The notes beneath the pieces are model-generated. The model saw only the letters and a list, made by a program, of their open reading frames with translations, was not told the DNA's origin and did no database searches. DNA of 64,000 bases from Zoogloea sp041917255 (GTDB taxonomy: Bacteria; Pseudomonadota; Gammaproteobacteria; Burkholderiales; Rhodocyclaceae): contig JAYRYA010000013.1 of the NCBI GenBank assembly GCA_041917255.1, positions 45,254 to 109,253 on the forward strand. Direction: 5' to 3'. Position numbers and translations under genes: made by a program. Shown piece after piece: positions 56,813-64,000 of this stretch (position 1 is its first letter; each line of letters starts with the position of its first letter).

Positions 56813-58753
56813 TCAGCGGAAGTCGTAGCGCACCGAACCGAACAGGGTGCGGCCCTCGCCCGGGTAGTAGAAGTAATCGCTGGAGAACGACGAGTAGAAG
56901 GCGCTGGGCGCGTACTTCTGGTTGGTGGCGTTGGCGAGGCGCAGCTGCAGCGTCACCTCGCGCAGCTTCCAGTCGGCGTGCAGATCGAGGATGCCGTAGC
57001 TGTCGAGCAGCGCCTTGGTGTTGTCGAAGTCGCCCCCGATGCGGCGCTTGCCGACGTGGGTCCAAGTGGCACCGTAGCGGCCGGCGGTGGTGGCGTCGAA
57101 CACCGCGCCGACCCGGTACTTGAGGTTGGGCGCGAGGGTGACGGTGTTGCCGCTGTAGGGGCCATCGACGAACTTGGCGTTCTGGGTGGTGAGGCCGGCG
57201 TTCAGCTCGAGCGTGCTCAGGGCACGCCAGCGGGCGTCGAGTTCGAGGCCTTCGCGGCGGGTGCGGTCGAAGTTCTCGTTGGCGTAGGTGATGGGGTTGT
57301 AGCCGATCTCGTCGGTGAGGCTGAGGCGGTAGATGGCGCCCTGCAGCATCAGGCCATCCACCTTGTAGCGGGCGCCGACTTCGAGGTTGGTGCCGTGCTG
57401 GGGCCGCACGTTGCCGCCGGTGAACACCGGGGCGTAGGTGAGCGGGTCGTAGCCGAACAGCTCGTCGGTGTTGGCGAAGCGGAACACCTGGCCCCAGCGC
57501 GTGAACAGCCGGGTGCTGCGGTCGAGATCCCACGCGAGGCCGGCCTCGAAGGCGTTGCGGGCGTGGGTGGCTTCGCCGTCGATGGCGTTGGCGCGGTCTT
57601 CGGCGTGCTGGCGGACAATCTGGCGGCGCCCACCCAGGGTGAGGTGCAGGTCGGAGCGGAGCGAGGTGGTGTTCTGGACGTAGAAGGCGCGGGACAGCTG
57701 GGATGAGGATTGATCCAGCGCCACGTTATCCACCGCGCCGTGGAAGACATCCAGCCCGCCGACGGTGGTGCTGGCGAGCCCGGCCAGCCCATGGCGCCAC
57801 TGCAGGCGCGGGGTGAAGGCGGTGGAGTCGCGGTTGGCGATGTAGGAGGTGACGCCATAAACGGCGTTCTGACGCGAGCTGTTGTAGGTGACTTCGCCCT
57901 CGAAGGTCAGGGTGTCGGTGATGGCGTAGCGCACCCCGGGACGCAGGCGGTAGCCCTCGCGCTTCTGGTGGTCGGTGAGGCTGCGGGCGCGCGTGGGGTC
58001 GGCGTCGTAGTCGGCACGCTTGATGGAGCCGGGCAGGCCGTTGGAGTCGCCATAGGCGGCCACGTCGATGAAGACCTCGCGCTCCTCGCCGAGGATATGC
58101 CCGACGCGGCCGGAGACGGCGCGCTGGTCGCCCTGGGTGTTCTTGCGCCAGCCGTTCACGTCGGCATAGTTGGCGAAGATGTTGAAGTAGGTGGCGTCGG
58201 CGGAGCCCGCGGCGGAGACATCCACCCGGTGGTAACCGTAGCTGCCGAGCGTGAACCCGGCGCTGGCGCGGGGCGCGCCGGATTTGTCGGTGATGATGTT
58301 GATGACACCGCCCACGCTGCGGTCGCCGAACAGCACACCGCCAGTGCCGCGCATCACCTCGACGCGCTCGACGTTGTGCAGCGGGATGGCCGACCAGTCG
58401 ACGCTGCTCATGTCCACCGGGTTGAGGCGCTGGCCGTCGAGGAGGATCAGGGTGTTGCTGCCGGCCGATTCGCCAAAGCCGCGCAGATCGACCACGGTGT
58501 CGATGCCCAGCGCGCCGGACAGGGGGCGTACGTCCACGCCAGCGGCCATGCCGAGCACGTCGGGCAGGCTGGCGGCACCCGAGCGGAAGATGTCGTCACG
58601 GCTGATGCGGGTGAGGCTGACGGGGGCTTTGGATGCAGCGTCGTCGAAGCGGCTGGCAGTGACGACGACTTCGGGCTGAACGTCGGCGGCGAACGCCGGC
58701 GAAGCAAGGATGCCGGCCACGGCGAGCGCGACGGCGGAACGGCGGATGGTCAT
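56813..58753 (-). CDS. TonB-dependent receptor controlled by a cobalamin riboswitch
   Basis: A 646-aa TonB receptor: signal peptide about 1-23, TonB-box region (EVVVTASRFDD), plug with DDIFRSGAASLPDVLGMAAGVDVRPLSGALGIDTVVDLRGFGESAGSNTLILLDGQRLN and GDRSVGGVINIITD, and a barrel ending TLFGSVRYDFR. It is a paralogue of the first receptor only at family level. The riboswitch and neighbours argue for a corrinoid substrate. ATG 58753 has GGGAGAA upstream. Confidence 0.85.
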   Translation of the reverse strand: MTIRRSAVALAVAGILASPAFAADVQPEVVVTASRFDDAASKAPVSLTRISRDDIFRSGAASLPDVLGMAAGVDVRPLSGALGIDTVVDLRGFGESAGSNTLILLDGQRLNPVDMSSVDWSAIPLHNVERVEVMRGTGGVLFGDRSVGGVINIITDKSGAPRASAGFTLGSYGYHRVDVSAAGSADATYFNIFANYADVNGWRKNTQGDQRAVSGRVGHILGEEREVFIDVAAYGDSNGLPGSIKRADYDADPTRARSLTDHQKREGYRLRPGVRYAITDTLTFEGEVTYNSSRQNAVYGVTSYIANRDSTAFTPRLQWRHGLAGLASTTVGGLDVFHGAVDNVALDQSSSQLSRAFYVQNTTSLRSDLHLTLGGRRQIVRQHAEDRANAIDGEATHARNAFEAGLAWDLDRSTRLFTRWGQVFRFANTDELFGYDPLTYAPVFTGGNVRPQHGTNLEVGARYKVDGLMLQGAIYRLSLTDEIGYNPITYANENFDRTRREGLELDARWRALSTLELNAGLTTQNAKFVDGPYSGNTVTLAPNLKYRVGAVFDATTAGRYGATWTHVGKRRIGGDFDNTKALLDSYGILDLHADWKLREVTLQLRLANATNQKYAPSAFYSSFSSDYFYYPGEGRTLFGSVRYDFR

Positions 58754-58874
58754 TTTTATGTGTTCTCCCTGGCCCGCTGGCGTCCCCGCCGGATCGGGCA
58801 ATTCATGCGTGGAAGCACGCGAGGGGAGAAACCGGGAGAGGCGCCGGAAAACACCGGCTGCGCCCGTCGCCACC

Positions 58875-59090
58875 ACCCCGTGGCACTTCCGCTTGGTGTG
58901 TCCGAGGCCGGTATCCGGGCTCGCAGGCTGGGCGGGTGGATTCACCACCGGCCGCGGCGCGTCGCCTTCCCAGGTTGAAAAACCCAGTGGCTCATTGACG
59001 CACCGTGCACCTGCTTACCGTTGCGGGGGCAGCACAGGCATGGCGGCTTCGACGAAGGCCGCGCACCTGTTTCCCGTTTAACTCCTGGGC
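58875..59090 (-). ncRNA. Cobalamin riboswitch upstream of the second TonB receptor
   Basis: Nearly the same ordered landmarks as the other one on the minus strand: GGAGTTAAACGGGAAACAGG, CTGCCCCCGCAACGGTAAGC, CCACTGGGTTTTTCAACCTGGGAAGGCGACGCG, B12 box AGCCCGGATACCGGCC and a final CCACGGGGTGG. The two copies differ in the variable P-stems. The gap 58754-58874 is leader without a gene, and 59091-59192 is the cobU promoter region. Confidence 0.9.
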
Positions 59091-59192
59091 CGGATGGCCC
59101 GTGGAGCACCTGGAGCACTTTGTTGCCAGCAGACGCCGCCGCCAGCAAACACCCTGCGATAATACCACCAATTCAGACACTTCCGGATTTCC

Positions 59193-59744
59193 ATGAGCTG
59201 CGAACTGATCCTCGGCGGCGCCCGTTCGGGCAAGAGCCGCCTCGCCGAAAACGAAGCCGCGGCGAGCGGGCTTGCCGTGCATGTCATCGTCACCGCCGAG
59301 GCGCTGGACGAAGAAATGGCCGCCCGCATCGCCCGCCACCAGGCCGACCGCCCGGCGGGCTGGACGGTGCACGAACATCCCCGCGGACTGGCCGACGCGC
59401 TGGCCGCGGTGGCCGCGCCGACGCGTTGCGTGGTCGTCGACTGCCTGACCCTGTGGCTGGCCAACCTCCTCGACGGCGCCGACGCGTTGCCGCCGGGTGT
59501 CGGTGCCGAGGCGCTGCCGGCCTTCGTGCAGGAGCGCGACGCACTGCTCGCGCTGATCCCGGCGCTGCCCGGCCGGGTGATCTTCGTCGCCAACGAGGTC
59601 GGCCTCGGGCTGGTGCCCGAATCGCCCCTGGGGCGCCTGTTCCGCGACGAGGCCGGGCGCCTCAACCAGGCCATCGCGGCCCGCTGCGAACGGGTCGTAT
59701 TCGTCGCGGCGGGGCTGCCGCTGGTCCTCAAGCCCGGCCGCTGA
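59193..59744 (+). CDS. cobU: Bifunctional adenosylcobinamide kinase/guanylyltransferase CobU
   Basis: A 183-aa protein: P-loop GGARSGKS (8-15), the guanylylated-His segment IARHQADRPAGWTVHEHP, LTLWLANLL, VANEVGLGLVPESPLGRLFRDEAGRLNQ. Converts adenosylcobinamide to adenosylcobinamide-GDP, the first activation step of nucleotide loop assembly. Divergent from the second receptor; the riboswitch at 58875-59090 is on the other strand and does not control it. Confidence 0.93.
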   Translation: MSCELILGGARSGKSRLAENEAAASGLAVHVIVTAEALDEEMAARIARHQADRPAGWTVHEHPRGLADALAAVAAPTRCVVVDCLTLWLANLLDGADALPPGVGAEALPAFVQERDALLALIPALPGRVIFVANEVGLGLVPESPLGRLFRDEAGRLNQAIAARCERVVFVAAGLPLVLKPGR

Positions 59745-59807
59745 GCGCCCCGCGCCGGCCCGCGCGTTCCGCGTCGACGCGGACTGTCACCGCGCCGAAA
59801 TGAACTT

Positions 59808-59824
59808 TGCACCACAAAGGTGCA
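59808..59824. promoter_or_regulatory. NtrC-type binding site upstream of gdhA
   Basis: The 17-mer TGCACCACAAAGGTGCA fits the NtrC consensus TGCAC-N7-GTGCA exactly, with C and G flanking the core (TGCACC/GGTGCA arms). It lies 52 nt before the gdhA ATG (59877). A half site GGTGCA occurs at 59851-59856. It could place gdhA under nitrogen control; binding position near the promoter would fit repression or activation and cannot be told. Confidence 0.6.
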
Positions 59825-59876
59825 CAAAAAGGCGAGCAATCCTATTTTTGGTGCATTTTTGTCTGGAGCAAAATTC

Positions 59877-61220
59877 ATGAAGTACGCGTCGGCGAATCAA
59901 TTCCTGCAACACGTGGCGGAACGCAACCCGGGCCAGCCAGAGTTCCTGCAGGCGGTCACCGAGGTCATCGAGAGCCTCTGGCCGTTCATCGAGCAGCACC
60001 CCCGCTACGCCGAGCACGGCCTGCTCGACCGCCTCGTCGAGCCCGAGCGGGCGATCCTGTTCCGCGTGTCGTGGATCGACGATCACGGCAACGTCCAGGT
60101 CAATCGCGGCTACCGCATCCAGCACAGCATGGCGATCGGGCCGTACAAGGGCGGCATCCGCTTCCACCCGTCGGTGAACCTGTCGGTGCTCAAGTTCCTG
60201 GCCTTCGAGCAGACCTTCAAGAACGCCCTCACCACGCTGCCGATGGGCGGCGGCAAGGGCGGCGCTGACTTCGACCCGAAGGGCCGCAGCGCCAACGAGG
60301 TAATGCGCTTCTGCCAGGCCTTCGTGACCGAGCTGTATCGCCACGTGGGTGCCGACACCGACGTACCGGCCGGCGACATCGGCGTGGGCGGCCGCGAGGT
60401 GGGCTTCATGGCGGGCATGTACAAGAAGCTCAGCAACCGCGCCGACTGCGTGTTCACCGGCAAGGGCCTGAGCTTCGGCGGTTCGCTGATCCGCCCGGAG
60501 GCCACCGGCTACGGCACGGTGTATTTCGCCAACGAGATGCTGCGTACCCGCGGCCGCAGCTTCGAGGGGCTGCGGGTCAGCGTGTCGGGCTCGGGCAACG
60601 TGGCTCAATACGCCGTCGAGAAGGCGATGGCGCTCGGCGCGCGGGTCGTCACCGTGTCGGATTCGAGCGGCACGATCATCGACGAGGAAGGCTTCACCCC
60701 CGAGAAGCTGGCGATTCTGATGGACGTGAAGAACCACCACTACGGCCGCGTGAGCGACTACGCCGCCCGCACCGGCGCCCGCTTCGAGCCGGGCGTGCGC
60801 CCGTGGCACGTGCCGGTGGACGTGGCCCTGCCCTGTGCCACCCAGAACGAGCTCGACGGCGACGACGCCGCGACCCTGATCCGCAACGGGGTGATCTGCG
60901 TGGCCGAGGGCGCCAACATGCCCTCCACCATCGATGCCATCCGCGCTTTCGAGGCGGCTGGCGTGCTGTACGCCCCGGGCAAGGCCAGCAACGCCGGCGG
61001 CGTGGCCACCTCGGGCCTCGAAATGAGCCAGAACGCGCTGCGCCTGGCCTGGTCGCGGGACGAGGTGGACGCGCGCCTGCTGGAGATCATGCGCGGCATC
61101 CACGCGGCCTGCGTGAAGTACGGCCAGCGCGCCGACGGCCGGGTGAGCTACGTGGACGGCGCCAACATCGCCGGCTTCGTGAAGGTCGCCGACGCGATGC
61201 TCGCCCAAGGCGTGATCTGA
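59877..61220 (+). CDS. gdhA: NADP-type glutamate dehydrogenase GdhA
   Basis: A 447-aa hexameric GDH: NRGYRIQHSMAIGPYKGGIRFHPSVNLSVLKFLAFEQTFKNALTTLPMGGGKGGADFDPKGRS, RHVGADTDVPAGDIGVGGREVGFM, and the dinucleotide domain VSVSGSGNVAQYAVEKAMALGA. The length and the PMGGGKGGADFDPKG block match assimilatory NADP-dependent GDH. ATG 59877 has GGAG upstream; the in-frame upstream ATG at 59820 lies inside the NtrC-like site. It is inserted between cobU and cobT. Confidence 0.9.
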   Translation: MKYASANQFLQHVAERNPGQPEFLQAVTEVIESLWPFIEQHPRYAEHGLLDRLVEPERAILFRVSWIDDHGNVQVNRGYRIQHSMAIGPYKGGIRFHPSVNLSVLKFLAFEQTFKNALTTLPMGGGKGGADFDPKGRSANEVMRFCQAFVTELYRHVGADTDVPAGDIGVGGREVGFMAGMYKKLSNRADCVFTGKGLSFGGSLIRPEATGYGTVYFANEMLRTRGRSFEGLRVSVSGSGNVAQYAVEKAMALGARVVTVSDSSGTIIDEEGFTPEKLAILMDVKNHHYGRVSDYAARTGARFEPGVRPWHVPVDVALPCATQNELDGDDAATLIRNGVICVAEGANMPSTIDAIRAFEAAGVLYAPGKASNAGGVATSGLEMSQNALRLAWSRDEVDARLLEIMRGIHAACVKYGQRADGRVSYVDGANIAGFVKVADAMLAQGVI

Positions 61221-61319
61221 CACGCCCCCGACGGGCGGGCGGCGGCAGACGGGGGACTCCCCGTTTGGCGTCCGGCCGCGCTAACATCCGCGGCTTCGTC
61301 CGCACCCGCCCGCCCCGCC

Positions 61320-62354
61320 ATGACCTACGCCATCGCCCGCCCCGACCAGGGCCTCGCCGCCGCCCTCCAGCAGCGCATCGACACCAAGACCAAGCCCCTC
61401 GGCGCCCTCGGCCGGCTCGAGGCGTTGGCGAAGCAGATCGGGCTCGTCCAGCAGTCGCTGTCACCCGAACTGCGCCAGCCGCAGATGCTGGTGTTCGCGG
61501 GCGATCATGGCGCGGCCAAGGCCGGCGTGTCGGCCTACCCGCAGGACGTGACCTGGCAGATGGTCGAGAACTTCCTCGCCGGTGGCGCCGCGATCAACGT
61601 GTTTGCGCGGCAGATGGGGCTGGGCCTCACGGTGGTCGATGCGGGCGTCGCCCATGATTTCGGCGCACGCCCCGGCCTCGTCGACGCCAAGCTCGGCCAC
61701 GGCACCGCCAACTATCTCGAAGCGCCAGCGATGGACGCCGCCACCCGCGACGCCGCGCTGGCCCGCGGCCGCACCCTCGCCGCCGAGCTGGCCGCCAAGG
61801 GCTGCAACGTGGTCGGCTTTGGCGAGATGGGCATCGGCAACACCGCCGCAGCGTCGCTGCTCACCCACTGCCTCACCGATGCCGACCTGCCCACGGTGAT
61901 CGGCCGCGGCACCGGCCTCGACGACGCCGGCCTCGACCGCAAGCGCACCCTCCTCGCCCGCGCCGTCACCCGCGGCGGCCGCCCCACCGACCCGCTTGTG
62001 GCGCTGGCCGAGTACGGCGGCTTCGAGATCGCCATGATGGCCGGCGCCATGCTCGGCGCCGCCGAGGCAAAGATGGTGCTGCTGATCGACGGCTTCATCG
62101 TCACGAGCGCGCTGCTGGTGGCCCACGCCATCGCGCCCGAGATCCTCGACTACTGCGTGTTTGCCCACCTCTCCCACGAGGCCGGCCACGTGGTGCAGCT
62201 CGCCCACCTGGGCGCCGAGCCGCTGGTGCAGCTCGACCTGCGCCTGGGCGAAGGCACCGGCGCGGCGCTGGTCTATCCGCTGGTCAATGCAGCGGTGAAC
62301 TTCCTCAACGAGATGGCCAGCTTCGAATCCGCTGGCGTGGCTGACAAGGCCTGA
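61320..62354 (+). CDS. cobT: Nicotinate-nucleotide dimethylbenzimidazole phosphoribosyltransferase CobT
   Basis: A 344-aa CobT: KTKPLGALGRLEALAKQIGLVQ, FAGDHGAAKAGVSAYPQDVTWQMVENFLAGGAAINVFAR, GEMGIGNTAAASLLTHCL, and LRLGEGTGAALVYPLVNAAVNFLNEM with the catalytic Glu. It attaches ribose-5-phosphate to dimethylbenzimidazole to give alpha-ribazole-phosphate, using the product of BluB. Starts 99 nt after gdhA, with a short Arg/Pro-coding leader between. Confidence 0.93.
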   Translation: MTYAIARPDQGLAAALQQRIDTKTKPLGALGRLEALAKQIGLVQQSLSPELRQPQMLVFAGDHGAAKAGVSAYPQDVTWQMVENFLAGGAAINVFARQMGLGLTVVDAGVAHDFGARPGLVDAKLGHGTANYLEAPAMDAATRDAALARGRTLAAELAAKGCNVVGFGEMGIGNTAAASLLTHCLTDADLPTVIGRGTGLDDAGLDRKRTLLARAVTRGGRPTDPLVALAEYGGFEIAMMAGAMLGAAEAKMVLLIDGFIVTSALLVAHAIAPEILDYCVFAHLSHEAGHVVQLAHLGAEPLVQLDLRLGEGTGAALVYPLVNAAVNFLNEMASFESAGVADKA

Positions 62355-62360
62355 GTCACC

Positions 62361-63134
62361 GTGATCCGCACCCAACTCGAACTCTTCTTCATCGCCGTCG
62401 GCTTCTTCACCCGGCTGCCGGTGCCCGGTTGGGTGGCGTTCGCGCCCGAGAAGCTCGGTTACGCGGCCCGCTACCTGCCGCTGGTGGGCTGGCTGGTGGC
62501 GCTCGGCGGCGTGGCGGTGTATCTGCTGGCGGTTCAGGTGCTGCCGGTGGATATCGCCGTGGTGCTGGCGATGGCGGCCACCCTCCGCATCACCGGCGCC
62601 TTCCACGAAGACGGCTGGGCCGACACCTGCGATGGCCTCGGCGGCGGCTGGAGCCGCGAACAGGTGCTGGCGATCATGAAGGATTCGCGGATCGGCAGTT
62701 ACGGCGCCATCGGGCTGGTGCTGATGCTCCTCGCCAAGTACCTGGCCCTCAACAACCTGGGGGCCGAAGAGGATTACCCCGTGATCGCCGGCCTGCTGGT
62801 GGCGCACCCCCTGTCGCGGCTGGTGGCGGTGGGGCTGATGGCAACCCTCGACTACACCCGGGCCGATGCCAGCTCCAAGTCCGCCCCGGCAGCCCGACGG
62901 CCCACGGCCGCCGAGGTGGGCATCGCCACCCTGGCCGGCGTGCTGCCATTGCTGCTGCTGAATCCCCGCGAGGCCCTGGCCGTGCTGGCGGTGAGCGCGG
63001 TGGTCGGCATCCAGGCCCGGCGCGTCTTCTTGCGCCGCCTCGGCGGCTACACCGGCGACTGCCTGGGCGCGGCCCAGCAGGTGGCCGAACTCGCGATCTA
63101 CCTGGGAATCCTCGCCGCGTGGAGCTTTACCTGA
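62361..63134 (+). CDS. cobS: Adenosylcobinamide-GDP ribazoletransferase CobS
   Basis: A 257-aa membrane enzyme that joins adenosylcobinamide-GDP and alpha-ribazole(-phosphate) to give cobalamin(-phosphate). Hydrophobic helices alternate with the conserved metal-binding blocks FHEDGWADTCDGLGGG and VLAIMKDSRIGSYGAIGLVL, plus the Gly-rich GGYTGDCLGAAQQVAE. Starts GTG 62361, 6 nt after the cobT stop. Confidence 0.92.
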   Translation: MIRTQLELFFIAVGFFTRLPVPGWVAFAPEKLGYAARYLPLVGWLVALGGVAVYLLAVQVLPVDIAVVLAMAATLRITGAFHEDGWADTCDGLGGGWSREQVLAIMKDSRIGSYGAIGLVLMLLAKYLALNNLGAEEDYPVIAGLLVAHPLSRLVAVGLMATLDYTRADASSKSAPAARRPTAAEVGIATLAGVLPLLLLNPREALAVLAVSAVVGIQARRVFLRRLGGYTGDCLGAAQQVAELAIYLGILAAWSFT

Positions 63135-63670
63135 TCCGTCACCCCCGGCCTGCCGTGGCGCCGGGGGTGTGCTATGGCCAGACCGACCTGGGCCTCGCCG
63201 AATCCGCCCACACGGTGGCCGAACGCCTGCGCCCGCTGCTGCCGGCCGACTACGCCCTCTTCGCCAGCCCCCTGGCCCGCGCTCGCCTGCTCGCCGAAGC
63301 CCTCGGCACGCCCCGGCTCGACCCGCGCCTGAAAGAAATCCACTTCGGCGAGTGGGAAGGGCGCAGCTTCGACGACATCGGCCAGGCGGCCCTCGACGCG
63401 TGGGTGGCCGAACCCCTGGATTTCGCCCCCCCCAGCGGCGAATCGCCTCGCCAGATGGCCGAGCGGGCGCTGGATTTTCTCGCCGACCTGCGCGCCGCCG
63501 GGCCCGCCGCGGCGGTGGTCGTGGCCCACGGCGGGCCACTTAGGGCTCTGGCCGGCGAACTGCTCGGCCTGCCTCCCGAGCGCTGGCTGGGCCTCGACTT
63601 CGGCTGTGGCGATGTCACCCGCCTCGATCTTCACGACTGGGGCACCGTGCTGCGCTGGTTCAATCGCTAG
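63119..63670 (+). CDS. cobC: Alpha-ribazole phosphatase CobC (histidine phosphatase)
   Basis: A 183-aa histidine phosphatase with the catalytic RHP in LIRHPRP (in place of RHG), GQTDLGLAE, FASPLARARLLAEAL, and the second His in VVAHGGPLRALAGELLG. It dephosphorylates alpha-ribazole-5-phosphate or cobalamin-5-phosphate as the last step. The GTG at 63119 overlaps the cobS end by 16 nt, so translation is coupled. Confidence 0.88.
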   Translation: MELYLIRHPRPAVAPGVCYGQTDLGLAESAHTVAERLRPLLPADYALFASPLARARLLAEALGTPRLDPRLKEIHFGEWEGRSFDDIGQAALDAWVAEPLDFAPPSGESPRQMAERALDFLADLRAAGPAAAVVVAHGGPLRALAGELLGLPPERWLGLDFGCGDVTRLDLHDWGTVLRWFNR

Positions 63671-63679
63671 CTGAAATAT

Positions 63680-64000
63680 TCAATTCGCCGCTGCCATCCG
63701 CCAGCCTGTCGGCCAGGCCACGTTGTCACTGACCACCCGCCCAAGCATCCCGATCAGAAGCCAGAGCGCAAAAAGGGCCTTCAGCCCCAGACGGGCAATG
63801 GCCCTCATCAACCAACGCAGGTTGTACCCGGCGGCACACAGCACAGGGTGCAGCACATCCCCTTCAGATCCTTTGAGCCAGTTCCGCCGTAGCCCGCAGT
63901 CGTCCTTCAGGTGTCCGATCACAGGCTCGACGGCCTGGCGCCGCTTGAGCAGACGACGCGCCTTGGCGCTCAGGCTCTTGATCCGCCCCCGGTGGATGAT
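63680..64000 (-). mobile_element. IS5-like transposase C-terminus, running off the right edge
   Basis: The minus strand encodes the end of a transposase: RGRIKSLSAKARRLLKRRQ, AVEPVIGHLKDDCGLRRNWLKG, then DVLHPVLCAAGYNLRWLMRAIARLGLK and a hydrophobic tail to a stop at 63680. The E in AVEPVIGHLK is the final acidic residue of the DDE triad. The N-terminal part lies beyond 64000. The element starts 9 nt after cobC ends. Confidence 0.75.

Noticed and set aside
59848..59864. Sigma-54 promoter in front of gdhA (TGGTGCATTTTTGTC).
   Set aside because: The GG is present but the GC at -12 is TC and the -24 core reads GGTGC in place of GGCAC; too weak to call.
61461..63539. 692-codon frame antisense to cobT, cobS and cobC.
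   Set aside because: All three opposite genes are well-known enzymes; the antisense product is low-complexity.

Overview
The window is GC-rich (well above 60% by eye) chromosomal DNA from a betaproteobacterium, most likely a denitrifying member of the Rhodocyclales (Azoarcus/Thauera/Denitromonas-like). Pointers are heme d1 genes (nirJ and the start of a nirN-like cytochrome), a PEP-CTERM exported protein, ubiJ-ubiE, DUF3079 and DUF971 genes, PhoB/PhoR and a large cobalamin locus. The assignment is inferred from gene content only. No rRNA, tRNA or CRISPR was seen.

Layout. 1-1.5 kb: nirJ and a cut-off cytochrome c gene behind an FNR/DNR-type box. 1.7-6.8 kb: DUF3079 protein, CreA, NERD-helicase, gamma-glutamylcyclotransferase-like protein, PEP-CTERM lectin-like protein, RdgC. 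6.85-8.8 kb: a three-gene unit (membrane protein, lipoprotein, winged-helix regulator) behind a promoter overlaid with two palindromic operators. 8.8-13 kb: bluB, dbpA, a J-like membrane protein, DUF995 protein, Nudix hydrolase. 13-18.1 kb: a translationally coupled four-gene defence operon (type III-like methyltransferase, zeta-type kinase, antitoxin-like protein, helicase-nuclease). 18.3-19.0 kb: an array of a 10-bp motif at exact 21-bp pitch, abutting a 155-aa helical protein of unknown function. 19.3-23.5 kb: an ECF42-type sigma factor operon with DGPF/YCII, VOC, SnoaL and GFA proteins. 23.5-27.2 kb: an ABC export system (ATPase, FtsX-like permease, HlyD adaptor) with a TlpA thioredoxin. 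27.3-30.5 kb: DUF4197 and pxpBCA (5-oxoprolinase). 30.5-34.2 kb: YeeE/YedE pair, FadL-type porin, glutamate dehydrogenase. 34.2-38.3 kb: ubiJ, ubiE, DUF971, phoBR. 38.3-46.3 kb: large unknown protein, HIT, class II amidotransferase, sirtuin, SWIM/SNF2 helicase, beta-barrel protein. 46.4-48 kb: two small helical proteins and a second, 20-21-bp-pitch motif array. 48.2-50.9 kb: ECF sigma, cupin anti-sigma, ferritin-like protein, cytochrome c. 51.9-63.7 kb: cobalamin locus (cobO, BtuD/BtuC-like transporter, two TonB receptors each with a cobalamin riboswitch, cobU, gdhA, cobT, cobS, cobC). The right edge holds an IS5-like transposase end.

Most notable: two regularly pitched, mixed-orientation motif arrays (about 18.3-18.56 kb and 47.72-47.95 kb) with unrelated motifs but the same architecture, each beside a small helical orphan protein. 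Second is the kinase/antitoxin pair built by 4-nt overlaps into the restriction-modification operon. Cobalamin genes (bluB on the left, the rest on the right) together cover corrinoid uptake and the late steps (adenosylation, lower ligand synthesis and activation, nucleotide loop assembly), but no ring-synthesis genes are in view.
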